NCBI GenBank assembly: GCA_021847645.1
Contig: JAJZQG010000051.1
Span: 1 to 42,428 of the forward strand
Source of the DNA: Myxococcales bacterium
GTDB taxonomy: Bacteria > Myxococcota_A > Polyangia > Polyangiales > Polyangiaceae
Length of the DNA: 42,428 nt
Reading direction: 5' to 3'
Part shown: positions 1-11,355 of the stretch, one piece after another
How the letters are laid out: each line of letters starts with the position of its first letter
How positions within the stretch are numbered: the first letter of the stretch is position 1
The notes under the pieces: generated by a model
The model's input: the letters and a program-made list of their open reading frames with translations, nothing else
The model's database searches: none
Told to the model about the DNA's origin: nothing
Program-made: the position numbers and the translations under genes

Positions 1-72
1 GTGACCGTGACCGTGACCGTGACCGTGACCGTGACCGTGACCGTGACCGTGACCGTGACCGTGACCGTGACC
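1..72. repeat. Hexanucleotide tandem repeat, 12 copies of GTGACC
   Basis: Twelve perfect GTGACC copies start at the first base of the window, so the array may continue upstream. On the plus strand it reads as alternating Val-Thr in the frame of the protease gene. Unit changes of six bases would lengthen or shorten the Val-Thr run without shifting frame. The next bases (GTCGCC) break the array. Confidence 0.95.
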
Positions 73-3000
73 GTCGCCAGAACTGCTAACAGCTATGGGT
101 GCGGGGGGGGGGGTGACGGCGTGCCCACCTCGGGGGGCGAGGTAACGTCACACGTCACATCGCCGCTGCACCATTGCTACGACGACGAGGACAGTCCGGT
201 CCGCAACGCCGTGGTGAGGTTGAACGGTCCAGCAGGGGGGGTCTGCACCGGGTACTACGTGACAACACGGATTATCTTGACGGCGAGTCATTGCTTTCAG
301 GGTTACTACGATAGCGATGGCAGCTTCAATCCTCCAACGCTCAGTGTGGGCCTCCTCAATTCCTCCGTTGGGATCGGCGCGAAGCAGACGGAGTTCGACA
401 AGAAGATCAAGCTCATCGATTGGGGCTCGCCTCTGCAGGGACCTACCGACTCCAATAGCGATGCGTCGACAGCACTGGACTGGGCGTGGGTCGAGGCGTA
501 TCCGCCCGTGGGGCAGGACCGGGTGCTGGCGCAGCGGCCGAGCTTGAACCCGCCTGTTGGCCCGGATCAGACGGCACAGATCGCCTACTTGCTGTCGGGT
601 TGGGGGCTGACCCAGAACGACGTCCTGCCCGATACTCGGCAGATTGGCTACTGGCCTACGTCGGACAACTTGGATCGGGAGACGGATGGCTCGGCGGTGT
701 TCTGGCAGGCAACGTATGGGGACAGTTGGGATTCGAAGGTGGGTGACAAGGGGGACTCTGGATCACCCCTCGTGTGGATACATGACCCGTCGAACATGGA
801 TCGCTGGGACGTCATAGGGGTATTCAGCAGTAGCGGCTACGGTACCGTGTTCCCAGCGGAACGTAGCTATTGGGGCAAGTGGGTCGACCTGACCTGGGAC
901 ACGAACCGGGCGCTCATCGATCAACTGATCCCGAAGGACCCGAACCGCCCCGGCAAGTGGCTCGGCGAGCAAGACTACTCGCCCTACTTCGACGGCTGCG
1001 ACGAGGCCCGCGACAAGGATTGCGACGGCTGGTACGACGAGCCCGGCCACGACAACTGCCCAGGCTACCAGAACTCCGACCAGCGGCCCGGCACCGACAC
1101 GGATGGCGACGGCGTGCTGGACGTGTGCGACAACTGCCCAACTGTCGCGAACTACGACCAGCGAGACTCGGACAACGACGGCGTGGGCGACGCTTGCGAT
1201 CGGTGCGACAAGCCGGGCGACCTGCCTTCTTTCGCGTGCTGCCAAACGGACGCGGATTGCGGAGGCGAGCCGGGCTCATGGCAGAAATGCTTGCCATTCA
1301 ACCGCGAAGTCTGGCAGTTCTCCGACGCCTCCCCCCAGGCCATCTGCTGGGCTGGCAAGCATTGCGCCTTCCCGCCCGACATCGATGCCGACGGCATTCC
1401 GGACTCCTGCGACAACTGTCCTCCTCGGCGCGACAACAGCTGCTCCGGCGGCTCGTGCGGCCCTCTCAACACGTCGAACCCCAACCAGCTCGACACGGAC
1501 GGCGACGGCGTGGGCGACGCTTGCGACAACTGCCCTGGCGTGCCCGAGTTCGGTCAGCAGGCAAGGGACGTGAATCCGGAGTGCAACTACTTCGGTGATA
1601 CGCCGGACCAGGATTGCCGAACCTTGACGCAGAACAAGGACAGCGTGTGCGTGCCGCCGCACGGCGCGTACACGACCGCGAGGTGCAGCAAGCTCGCCGA
1701 CACGGACGCGGACGGCGTGGGCGACCAGTGCGACAGCTGCCCGAGCAAGTGGAACCCGGTCGATGGGCTGGGGCAGCCCAACTGCAACCTGGACGCCGAG
1801 ATTGTTGCGGGCGTGCAATACCCCTACATCGGTGATGCATGCGACCGGAACCCCTGCACCAGGACCGACGCGTGGTATCCGGGGTCGACGGCAGGCGGCG
1901 CCACGGGCGACGTGTGGACGGAGCTACGGTACAATACCGTGCTTTTGCCCAAGAGCTGGCCTGCGACCTTCCCGCCAACGTTTCAGTACACCGGAACGCC
2001 CAAAGCGACGGTGGGCGCGCGGTACTGCAACTGTCATCCAGGAAACAACGCACAGCTTTCCCCGCAGGTTTGCCGATACTCGGGCTGCCTCATCTCAAGC
2101 TCCGAGTACCCCCAGGGCCAGAGTCAATACTGGGTCGTGCCCAAGGTCGCTCGTCTTGCCGATCAGATGGCCTGGCTGCCGGATCCCTCCCAGCCGGGAA
2201 GCTTCGCCAGCAACGCCGAGCTAGACGTCATCGACATGGAAGCGCCTGGCACTCAAAGCTCGACCGCGGGCGTCGACGGCCTTCTGCCTTCCGCAGCCGC
2301 TGCCGACTACGTCGGATGGGACCTCACTTCGCTCAACCCGTCTTTCGTGCAGGGAGCCGGTGTCGCGAACAGCGGCCTGCTCGGCGTGTTCTGGACCCAC
2401 GTGGTCTCGGTCAGCAGCGTGGCCTTGTCCGATCAGCTAGCGTACGCGCCGTGGTCCAACCACTACCAGGCGAACTTCTTCGGCAAGCCGGGGTTCGACG
2501 CCACTCCGCCGCCCAACACCATCCCTCTGGGGCCTGGATCGTTCCCGCCTTCGGGCTGCCCTGCCTGCAAGCTGTCGCTCGATCGGCCGAACTACCTGCT
2601 CGATCCGTGGAACCAGCGCCTGATCCTCGTGGGCGCGAATATCTCGGTGGATCTGACCTCGAAGACGAGCCCGCTCCTGCTGCCGGCGCTCTCGCAGCAA
2701 GGCTCCCTGTACCTTACCGCTGCAGAGCCCGACAGATGGCAGCAAGAGGACGCCCCGCGCTTCGCGACGCTCTCGGCCGACGCGACCAGCGTGGGACTGG
2801 TGGCGGTCTCGCGCGATGGCGTTCTGGCCCCGGCGGGCATGCGCGAGAAGCAAGGCGTTGTGGCGGTCGGGGACCCAACGGGCGTCGCCCCGCCGCCAAG
2901 GTCCCAATTCGGCGCGGTGCTCAGCGCGACCGAACGCAGCTTGTTCGTTGTTGGCGGCGTGCAATCCGACGGCTCGAGCGCCGGTGACCTGTGGTCGTTC

Positions 3001-3492
3001 GACATCGACCACTCCCGGTGGACCGAGCTTCCGATCGACGGACCCGCGCCCGGCAAGGTCCTGGCCGCCACGATTCGGCCCCAGGACCATCGGCTCTATG
3101 TGATAGACCAGCGAGTTGTCCTTCACCACCCGTGGGCGCGACTGCTAGCGATCGACCTGCGCACGCGCAAGTCCCAGGTGCTCAGCCAGTTCTCACGAAC
3201 GGGGTTCATCGGCTCGGTGTTCCTGAGCACCGGCGATCGCGGCGAGCTGCTGATCGTGGGCTCGTGGGCCAACGGCAAGCACTACGCCGGGCTGACGCTC
3301 TCGCCCACGCCTCAAGGGGATTGGGCTGTCGCGTCGTTCTTCTCCGGCAAGGGCGCGGTTGCCCTCACGCCGACGCTGACCAGTCGCGGCTTGACGATTC
3401 CGCTGCAGCAGCCGGGCATGGTGCAGAACGTCTTCGTCCCTCGAAGCGAGGTGTCAGGTCCGGGCGGGCACCACGTCGGGGATTGCCTATGA
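1..3492 (+). CDS. Trypsin-like serine protease with thrombospondin type-3 repeats and propeller-like C-terminus (5' end uncertain)
   Basis: This is a predicted exported S1-family protease of at least 1100 residues. Counting from base 1, the triad is visible as His97 in LTASHC, Asp160 in TALDWAWVE and Ser253 in GDSGSP. Residues about 330-620 hold several thrombospondin type-3-like calcium-binding repeats of the form DTDGDGVGDACDNCP. Residues about 940-1100 resemble Kelch/propeller blades (LFVVGGVQSDG, DLWSFDIDHSRW). The frame is open to the window edge, so the true start is unknown. The Val-Thr run followed by NSYGC could be a disrupted lipoprotein leader, or the signal peptide may lie upstream. 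The stop overlaps the next start (ATGA), so translation of the two genes is probably coupled. The protease assignment is strong; substrate and role (predation or surface processing) are unknown. Confidence 0.85.
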   Translation: MTVTVTVTVTVTVTVTVTVTVTVTVARTANSYGCGGGGDGVPTSGGEVTSHVTSPLHHCYDDEDSPVRNAVVRLNGPAGGVCTGYYVTTRIILTASHCFQGYYDSDGSFNPPTLSVGLLNSSVGIGAKQTEFDKKIKLIDWGSPLQGPTDSNSDASTALDWAWVEAYPPVGQDRVLAQRPSLNPPVGPDQTAQIAYLLSGWGLTQNDVLPDTRQIGYWPTSDNLDRETDGSAVFWQATYGDSWDSKVGDKGDSGSPLVWIHDPSNMDRWDVIGVFSSSGYGTVFPAERSYWGKWVDLTWDTNRALIDQLIPKDPNRPGKWLGEQDYSPYFDGCDEARDKDCDGWYDEPGHDNCPGYQNSDQRPGTDTDGDGVLDVCDNCPTVANYDQRDSDNDGVGDACDRCDKPGDLPSFACCQTDADCGGEPGSWQKCLPFNREVWQFSDASPQAICWAGKHCAFPPDIDADGIPDSCDNCPPRRDNSCSGGSCGPLNTSNPNQLDTDGDGVGDACDNCPGVPEFGQQARDVNPECNYFGDTPDQDCRTLTQNKDSVCVPPHGAYTTARCSKLADTDADGVGDQCDSCPSKWNPVDGLGQPNCNLDAEIVAGVQYPYIGDACDRNPCTRTDAWYPGSTAGGATGDVWTELRYNTVLLPKSWPATFPPTFQYTGTPKATVGARYCNCHPGNNAQLSPQVCRYSGCLISSSEYPQGQSQYWVVPKVARLADQMAWLPDPSQPGSFASNAELDVIDMEAPGTQSSTAGVDGLLPSAAAADYVGWDLTSLNPSFVQGAGVANSGLLGVFWTHVVSVSSVALSDQLAYAPWSNHYQANFFGKPGFDATPPPNTIPLGPGSFPPSGCPACKLSLDRPNYLLDPWNQRLILVGANISVDLTSKTSPLLLPALSQQGSLYLTAAEPDRWQQEDAPRFATLSADATSVGLVAVSRDGVLAPAGMREKQGVVAVGDPTGVAPPPRSQFGAVLSATERSLFVVGGVQSDGSSAGDLWSFDIDHSRWTELPIDGPAPGKVLAATIRPQDHRLYVIDQRVVLHHPWARLLAIDLRTRKSQVLSQFSRTGFIGSVFLSTGDRGELLIVGSWANGKHYAGLTLSPTPQGDWAVASFFSGKGAVALTPTLTSRGLTIPLQQPGMVQNVFVPRSEVSGPGGHHVGDCL
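103..113. repeat. Homopolymeric G tract of 11 bases inside the protease gene
   Basis: Eleven consecutive G lie between TGC and TGACGG, in the reading frame of the protease gene, where they encode Gly residues right after a Cys. Gain or loss of one G would shift the frame and separate the upstream Val-Thr leader from the protease domain. The exact count could also be a sequencing or assembly error, since it sits near the window edge. Confidence 0.9.
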
Positions 3493-4913
3493 GCACGTCG
3501 AGTCTCGCTGCGGCGCCATCGCCGCGGCTGCTCATGGTCGTCATGGCGTTCGTGGGAGCAGGTTGCTCGTGCTCCTGTGGCTCCCAGGCCGCCTCAGGCT
3601 CGGACGCCGGCGCGCCCACGGACGGCTCGGCCAACGAAGGCTCTGCATCGGACGCGTCGGCCGACGTCAGCATCGATGCCAGTGCGGATGTCGCGGGAGA
3701 CACGGCCGCTGATGCGTTGGGCGATGGGAGCGCGGGGATGAACGTCGCGCCCCAATGGGTCACCATCCCGGGCAAGGTGGCTGGCTGCGAGATCCAGCGG
3801 CTGTCGAACGCGCAGCAGTTGCGGGTCTTCCAATGGGAGCCGTGCCCGGGAATCGCGGGGTGCGAGCGGACCGTGACCAACCCCAACGTGTTTTCGAATG
3901 TAGACGGGGCAGCCTACAGTATGGGTGCCGTCTCTGACGACAGCGGGATCACGCGGATGGGCTTCGAAACGGGCGATCCTGCGCACCCCGGGCCGGAGGT
4001 CTACTACACCACGGAAGACGGTCAGGCGATCGATGGCTTTCGGGCACTCGGCCAGCCGGTTTGTGCTGCCGGAACAACGATAAGAGGTGACCGCAGAGCC
4101 ATGGACGTTGCCCTGTTTCCGCAAGGCACGCCCGGTCAATTCGGCGGCATCCTCAGCTCATACGTCGGCAACGCACCACCAGTCCTGTTCGACCTACCAC
4201 AAGCGCAGGTCGGGGGCCCCAGCGGCTTCGACAATCCGCTGGGAGACACGCGATGGGTCTGGACCTGGGCGGAGCCTGAGCGGCTGACCTCGGTCAGCGC
4301 CGTCGACGGAACCGATTTCCGTGAGTTCGTCAGAGTTCAGCCCTACGGGCCGCTGATCTTCGTCGAGTACCCGGTGACCACCGGCCCGCTCTTCCTATTC
4401 CACGAGTATCTCGTGGATGCCGACGCGGGCACGGCAACGGCGATCATCGCGTCGTCCGATGGCATCGCGGCACCCACGCCATACCTGACGCCAACGGACG
4501 ATTCGTTCTTCATCTTACCGGGCTACGCGGGTACGCACGTAGCCTGGGTCCGAGGCCTGCACCCAACCGACGTGGACACGTTCGCGTCCGTCGAGATGTG
4601 GGCATCCCCGTACAGTCCCAACCCGGCGGACCTGAAGCCTTACAAGGCAGACGACGTGCCGTTCACCTACGGTTCTGGCTCGTATGTCGCCGCGCATGGC
4701 AAGTATGCGGCAATCTACGGCACAAGCCAAACACCACCGACCGCGCAGATTCTCATCTGGAACCTCGCGTCGAAGACCAGGCAGACCATCAACATGGGTC
4801 CCGACCTCGCCGTTAAGACCGCCTACGGGTTGACCCAGAGCTACCTGTACGTCGGCTCTGCACCGCCCAACACGTCAGCGAACAAGTGGATCATGCGGCT
4901 CAAGCTTCCGTGA
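3489..4913 (+). CDS. Hypothetical lipoprotein
   Basis: A 474-residue protein whose ATG overlaps the TGA of the protease gene by four bases. The N-terminus has a hydrophobic stretch (LLMVVMAFVGAGC) ending in a lipobox with Cys26 as likely lipidated residue. An Asp/Ala/Ser-rich spacer to about residue 80 follows, of the kind that separates lipid anchor and folded domain in many Polyangia lipoproteins. The rest is rich in Gly, aromatic residues and beta-strand-like stretches, with segments such as LIWNLASKTRQTI that look like propeller blades, but no family is recognised. It is probably displayed with the upstream protease and the next lipoprotein; function unknown. Confidence 0.85.
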   Translation: MSTSSLAAAPSPRLLMVVMAFVGAGCSCSCGSQAASGSDAGAPTDGSANEGSASDASADVSIDASADVAGDTAADALGDGSAGMNVAPQWVTIPGKVAGCEIQRLSNAQQLRVFQWEPCPGIAGCERTVTNPNVFSNVDGAAYSMGAVSDDSGITRMGFETGDPAHPGPEVYYTTEDGQAIDGFRALGQPVCAAGTTIRGDRRAMDVALFPQGTPGQFGGILSSYVGNAPPVLFDLPQAQVGGPSGFDNPLGDTRWVWTWAEPERLTSVSAVDGTDFREFVRVQPYGPLIFVEYPVTTGPLFLFHEYLVDADAGTATAIIASSDGIAAPTPYLTPTDDSFFILPGYAGTHVAWVRGLHPTDVDTFASVEMWASPYSPNPADLKPYKADDVPFTYGSGSYVAAHGKYAAIYGTSQTPPTAQILIWNLASKTRQTINMGPDLAVKTAYGLTQSYLYVGSAPPNTSANKWIMRLKLP

Positions 4914-4921
4914 GAATCGCC

Positions 4922-5491
4922 ATGCGCTCTCTCCTTTCGCCCGCTGTCGCCCCGGCCCGAACCCTCGCGCGAACCCTCTGCGCGCTGCTCGCCCTGGTCG
5001 CCGTGACCTCCGTGGGGACGAGTGGATGCACCGGATATTCCTGTTGCGACATCGGCTGCGGAGGCGCCGTCGACTTCGTGGTCCAGGTGCAGAGCCCGAC
5101 TGCCTTTCAAGACGTCCACGGCGCTGCGGTCACGGTCTGCCGTAGCGACGGCACCGAGTGCGGGCATGGCGTCACCAGCGCCACCACCGACACAGCTCCC
5201 TCCGGCGAATGCCTCGAAGCGGCTGCGTCCTTGTTCGCATGCTCGTGGCGCTTACTGCCGGGCGACAATGTAGCGGAGTTCAGATTCGGCCATAAGGAGT
5301 CGGGCCATGCGGCGCCCGGCAACGTTGCCAGGTTTCATATCACCGCCGCCGACGGTCGCGTCTTGGCCGATGACACGTGCGCTCCCTCGTTTTTCGTCTA
5401 CGACGCCTGCGGCGGTCCGACGTGCTACGGAGCGTCCGTTCAAGTGACTCCCTCGGGCGTGACCGGCGGGACCTGCACGCCGGGCTCGTGA
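4922..5491 (+). CDS. Small cysteine-containing lipoprotein
   Basis: A 189-residue protein starting eight bases after the preceding stop. The ATG at 4922 was chosen over an in-frame upstream one because it begins a standard lipoprotein signal: Arg-containing n-region, hydrophobic LCALLALVAVTSVG and lipobox TSGC (Cys36). The mature part has many cysteines (CTGYSCCDIGCGG near the N-terminus, CGGPTC near the end) and looks like a small beta-rich domain, perhaps Ig-like. Third gene of a run of exported proteins. No family recognised. Confidence 0.8.
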   Translation: MRSLLSPAVAPARTLARTLCALLALVAVTSVGTSGCTGYSCCDIGCGGAVDFVVQVQSPTAFQDVHGAAVTVCRSDGTECGHGVTSATTDTAPSGECLEAAASLFACSWRLLPGDNVAEFRFGHKESGHAAPGNVARFHITAADGRVLADDTCAPSFFVYDACGGPTCYGASVQVTPSGVTGGTCTPGS

Positions 5492-5622
5492 GGCGGGCGT
5501 CTCCCGTGCCCTCGACGCCCCAAGCACGGAACCATCTTCGGTTTCGCGGTCGCCAGCCGCCGGTCGCGTGCTACCATGCCCCCGGACCGCGCAACCACGC
5601 GCACGAAACGAGGGGGCAAATT

Positions 5623-6102
5623 ATGGCATTCGAGCTCACGTCGGACTCCTTCCATCACGAAGGCAAGATTCCCAGAAAGCACACGTGCGAGGGCGGCGAC
5701 CAATCGCCGCCGCTGTCGTGGACGGGTGTCCCCGACGGCACGAAGAGCCTGGTGCTGATCGTGGACGACCCGGACGCTCCGGATCCCGCGGCGCCCAGGA
5801 TGACCTGGGTGCACTGGGTCGTCTACAACTTGTCACCTACCACGAGCGAATTGCCCGCGGGCATGGATGATGGTGCGTTGCCCGCCGGAGCGAGGTCGGG
5901 CAAGAACAATTGGGGACGCACCGGATATGGCGGTCCGTGCCCGCCCATCGGCCGTCACCGATACTTCCACAAGCTCTACGCGCTCGATACCGTCCTGCCC
6001 GATCTGGGCCCGGCCACCAAAGAGGTTCTGGAAGCCAAGATGGCCAATCACGTCCTCGCCCAGGCCACGCTGATGGGCACCTACCAAAAGGGCGACCGCT
6101 GA
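5623..6102 (+). CDS. YbhB/YbcL family phosphatidylethanolamine-binding-like protein (PEBP)
   Basis: A 159-residue protein matching the bacterial PEBP/Raf-kinase-inhibitor-like fold over its whole length. Visible family motifs are DDPDAP, the HWVVYNL strand, the GGPCPP loop and GRHRYFHKLYALD, which line the anion/ligand pocket in known members. The start is supported by a purine-rich site (GAGGGGG) about eight bases upstream. There is no signal peptide, so it is probably cytoplasmic. Bacterial members are small and often of unknown ligand; the physiological role here cannot be read from context. It stands alone between the lipoprotein operon and a convergent transporter. Confidence 0.9.
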   Translation: MAFELTSDSFHHEGKIPRKHTCEGGDQSPPLSWTGVPDGTKSLVLIVDDPDAPDPAAPRMTWVHWVVYNLSPTTSELPAGMDDGALPAGARSGKNNWGRTGYGGPCPPIGRHRYFHKLYALDTVLPDLGPATKEVLEAKMANHVLAQATLMGTYQKGDR

Positions 6103-6128
6103 AACACGACAGCGAGCTGACGGTCAAT

Positions 6129-6145
6129 CGGGGACATCGGCCCCG
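6129..6145. terminator. Short GC hairpin between convergent genes
   Basis: A five-base-pair stem (CGGGG/CCCCG) with a seven-base loop sits between the stop codons of the PEBP gene and the minus-strand transporter. There is no U-tract, so this is a weak candidate for a bidirectional terminator. Confidence 0.35.
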
Positions 6146-6146
6146 C

Positions 6147-7451
6147 TCATGCCTCGCGCAGCGCCACGCCCCGGGTTTCCGGGAAGGTCCAGACCCATAC
6201 GGCGGTCAGGCAAGCGAAGCCGAAGGCCAGCAGCAGGCCGTGCGAGACGCCCGCCGAGGTGACCAGAATGCCCATGATGATCTGCGTGACGAACTGGAAC
6301 GCCCGCGCCAGGTTGTAGACCGTTCCCATTGCCGTATTGCGGATCGAGGTCGGAAACAGCTCCGCCAGCAGCGAGCCGAACCCTGCCGTGCAGCCCGAGC
6401 CCAGGCCCACCGCGAGCATGGCCGGCCAGAACAGCGAGGGATTCGCCAGCATCCGTTCCCCATAGAGCGCCAGCGCCAGCAGCCCCGCCGCCGTGAGCAC
6501 CGAGTACAGCGAAAACGCCGGGCGCCGTCCGATGCGGTCGCTCACCACGCCGAACAGCAGCATGCCCACCAGCTGGGAGGCTTGCGCCACGAGAATGAAC
6601 GTCAGGCGCATCGAGGCGAAGCTCGCGTGAGACATCAGGGCGCCGTGCGAGTTGTGCTCGAGCTCGGCGAAGTATTCGGGCAGCCACACATACGTCAGCC
6701 AATACGTTCCGAGCTTGGATGCGCCGAGCACCCAGGCTTGCAAGGATCTGCGCCAGTGATGGCGCACCAGCTCCACGTACTGGGCGCCGAAGGCCGGGCG
6801 TGCGTGTTTCTGCTGCTCGAGCCACAGGGGCGACTCGTTGGCGTGGCGGCGCACCACGAGCACCAGCAGGGCGGGTGCGGCCGACAGGAGGAACACCACG
6901 CGCCAGCCGAGCACCGGGGCAACGGTCAGCCCGACCACGACAGCGAGGGCCACGCCCACGGGCTCGCCTGCCTGCAGCAGCGCCGCGGCGCGTCCGCGCT
7001 TTTCCTTGGGGAAGATTTCGGCCATCAGCGCGTGGCCGGTAGCCCACTCGCCGCCCACACCCAGCCCCGCGATGGCGCGGAAGACGGCGAGCGACACCAG
7101 GCCCGTTGCCATTCCGCACAGCCCCGTAGCCAGGGAGTAGATGAGAATGGTCCAGCCCATCACGCGCTTCCTGCCGAACCGGTCGGCCAGGCCGCCGAAC
7201 ACGATGCCGCCGAGTCCGCTGGTCGCCAGGGCGATGCCCACGATGAGCGCCTTGTTCTCGTTGAAAGCGTGGCCCCAGTTCCAGTCCGTGCCGATCTCCT
7301 TGGCGAGATAAGCAAACAGCACCAGGTCGTAGAAGTCGAAGAGCCAGCCGGACAGGCACAACAGGTAGGTTTTCCAGCGGGCTGCGGGGCTGAGGGCGGG
7401 AGCGGCTGCGTCGTTCAAGGTGCGGCGAGCATACGGGCAACGACCATGCAC
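6147..7451 (-). CDS. Major facilitator superfamily transporter (sugar/organic acid:H+ symporter type)
   Basis: A protein of about 434 residues with around 12 hydrophobic segments. It carries the MFS loop 2-3 motif (GGLADRFGRKRVMG), the matching loop 8-9 motif (GVVSDRIGRRPAF) and the C-terminal PETRG motif typical of the sugar and aromatic-acid symporter branches. The second transmembrane region begins FDFYDLVLFAYL, as in metabolite/H+ symporters. The listed start is GTG; an in-frame TTG nearer the first helix (before NDAAAP) is an alternative. It is divergent from the beta-oxidation operon, 195 bases apart, so uptake of an organic acid is a reasonable guess, but substrate cannot be assigned from sequence. 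Confidence 0.88.
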   Translation of the reverse strand: MHGRCPYARRTLNDAAAPALSPAARWKTYLLCLSGWLFDFYDLVLFAYLAKEIGTDWNWGHAFNENKALIVGIALATSGLGGIVFGGLADRFGRKRVMGWTILIYSLATGLCGMATGLVSLAVFRAIAGLGVGGEWATGHALMAEIFPKEKRGRAAALLQAGEPVGVALAVVVGLTVAPVLGWRVVFLLSAAPALLVLVVRRHANESPLWLEQQKHARPAFGAQYVELVRHHWRRSLQAWVLGASKLGTYWLTYVWLPEYFAELEHNSHGALMSHASFASMRLTFILVAQASQLVGMLLFGVVSDRIGRRPAFSLYSVLTAAGLLALALYGERMLANPSLFWPAMLAVGLGSGCTAGFGSLLAELFPTSIRNTAMGTVYNLARAFQFVTQIIMGILVTSAGVSHGLLLAFGFACLTAVWVWTFPETRGVALREA

Positions 7452-7491
7452 GGGAAGGCCGGTCCGAAGGCGCTTGCGAGGGGGGACACGG

Positions 7492-7509
7492 GCCCGGGCT
7501 GCCCCGGGC
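7492..7509. other. GC-rich perfect hairpin in divergent intergenic region
   Basis: GCCCGGG and its complement CCCGGGC are separated by four bases. It lies about 40 bases upstream of the transporter start. It could be a chance product of high GC, an operator, or a structure in the transporter leader transcript. Confidence 0.3.
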
Positions 7510-7519
7510 GTCCGTGAGC

Positions 7520-7542
7520 TTCGTGTCCGAAAGATTCACGAA
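7520..7542. promoter_or_regulatory. Inverted repeat, candidate operator for the beta-oxidation operon and/or transporter
   Basis: TTCGTG and CACGAA flank an 11-base spacer in the 195-base gap between divergent genes. The arm and spacer size suit a dimeric TetR- or GntR-type repressor, families that often control fatty-acid degradation genes. This is only a structural resemblance; no regulator gene is adjacent. Confidence 0.3.
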
Positions 7543-7646
7543 ATTGGCCGTTGCACCGTCTCGCATTTCGCGCGACGTTAGACGCGCCGCGTTGCCTGCT
7601 GCTCGCGGCGCCACCGGTCAGACCCTTTGCCTGTGAGGAAGCTCGG

Positions 7647-10013
<2,367 letters not shown>

Positions 10014-10050
10014 GCGACCGAGGATAGGACCCAGCCAACGAGGAAATCCC

Positions 10051-11226
10051 ATGCGTGAAGTCGTCATCGCTGCTGTTTATCGCTCTGCTTGCGGCAGGGC
10101 GCTCAAAGGAAGTCTCGCGCTGACCCGTCCCGACGAGCTGCTGGCGCAGGTCATCCGCGCCACGCTTCAGCGCGTGCCCAAGCTCGACCCCAAGCTCATC
10201 GACGATGTCGTCATCGGCTGCGCCATGCCCGAAGGTGAGCAGGGCATGAACGTCGCCCGCCCGGCGTCGCTGCTGGCCGGCCTCAATGTCGATACGCCGG
10301 CCATGACCATCAACCGCTTCTGCTCGTCGGGCCTTCAGGCCATCGCCTCGGCCGTCCAGGAAATCGCCTGGGGCCAGTCCGACATCGTGCTGGCCGGTGG
10401 CGTCGAGTCCATGACCATGGTGCCGATGGGTGGCAACAAGCTCACCGCTAGCCCCGACATCATGAACACCATGCCCGAGGTCTACACGCCCATGGGCATC
10501 ACCGCCGAGATCGTCGCCGATCGCTTCAAGATCGAGCGCGAGGCGCAAGACCAGCTCGCCTTTGCCAGCCAGCAGAAGGCCGTGGCGGCCATGGCTGCCG
10601 GCAAGTTCAAGGACGAGATCGTGCCGGTCAAGGCCGTGCGCTATGCGGTCAAGGACGGCAAGCGTGTGCGCGACGACTTCATCTTCGACCAGGAGGATCT
10701 GCCCCGTGCCGACACCACGCTCGAGGGCCTGGCGAAGCTCAAGCCGGCGTTCTCGGCCAAGGGCAGCGTCACGGCGGGCAACAGCTCGCCGCTGACCGAC
10801 GGCGCGGCGGTGGCCCTGGTGATGACCGCCGAGAAGGCCAAGGCCCTTGGTATCGCGCCCATCGCGATGCTTCGCGGCTATGCCGTCGCCGGCACGCCGC
10901 CCGACATCATGGGCATCGGCCCTGCCGTCGCCGTGCCCAAGCTGCTCAAGCAGGTCGGCATGAAGATGAGCGACATCGACCTGGTCGAGATGAACGAGGC
11001 GTTTGCCTCCCAGTCTGTCTACTGCAAGCGCGTGCTCGAGATCCCCGACGACAAGCTCAACGTCAACGGCGGCGCCATCGCCCTGGGCCACCCGCTGGGG
11101 GCCACCGGTGCCAAGCTGACCGCCACGCTGCTCAACGAGCTCAAGCGTCGCAAGGCCAAGCGCGGTATCGTCACCATGTGCATCGGTGGCGGGATGGGCG
11201 CGGCCGGCCTGTTCGAGATGCTCTGA
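10051..11226 (+). CDS. fadA: Acetyl-CoA C-acyltransferase (3-ketoacyl-CoA thiolase)
   Basis: A 391-residue thiolase, full length for the family. The nucleophile is Cys91 in NRFCSSGLQAI. The general-base pair is His347 in ALGHPLGATG and Cys377 in CIGGGMGAAG. It cleaves 3-ketoacyl-CoA with CoA to give acetyl-CoA and a shortened acyl-CoA. It follows the FadN-type gene on the same strand with its own site (GAGGAAAT), so the two form a classic degradation operon and probably a complex or channelled pair. A biosynthetic acetoacetyl-CoA thiolase is the alternative, but the partner argues for degradation. The hairpin after the stop ends the operon. Confidence 0.94.
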   Translation: MREVVIAAVYRSACGRALKGSLALTRPDELLAQVIRATLQRVPKLDPKLIDDVVIGCAMPEGEQGMNVARPASLLAGLNVDTPAMTINRFCSSGLQAIASAVQEIAWGQSDIVLAGGVESMTMVPMGGNKLTASPDIMNTMPEVYTPMGITAEIVADRFKIEREAQDQLAFASQQKAVAAMAAGKFKDEIVPVKAVRYAVKDGKRVRDDFIFDQEDLPRADTTLEGLAKLKPAFSAKGSVTAGNSSPLTDGAAVALVMTAEKAKALGIAPIAMLRGYAVAGTPPDIMGIGPAVAVPKLLKQVGMKMSDIDLVEMNEAFASQSVYCKRVLEIPDDKLNVNGGAIALGHPLGATGAKLTATLLNELKRRKAKRGIVTMCIGGGMGAAGLFEML

Positions 11227-11232
11227 CCGATC

Positions 11233-11260
11233 GCTCCCGGGGCACGCGCGCGCCGGGAGC
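11233..11260 (+). terminator. Hairpin after the fadN-fadA operon
   Basis: An eight-base-pair GC-rich stem (GCTCCCGG/CCGGGAGC) with a 12-base loop starts seven bases after the thiolase stop. No U-run follows, as is usual in very high-GC genomes. It lies between convergent genes. Confidence 0.55.
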
Positions 11261-11355
11261 CTCTCCCCAACTACCACGTAGCTCCCAGCCCCAAGAAGGC
11301 TGTCGCACTCCCGGGTCGCCTCCCAGGCCGTGCCCCGAGCATTCGCCTCGCCCGG

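Noticed and set aside
1..72. CRISPR-like tandem array
   Set aside because: Six-base units without spacers; a microsatellite, not a CRISPR.
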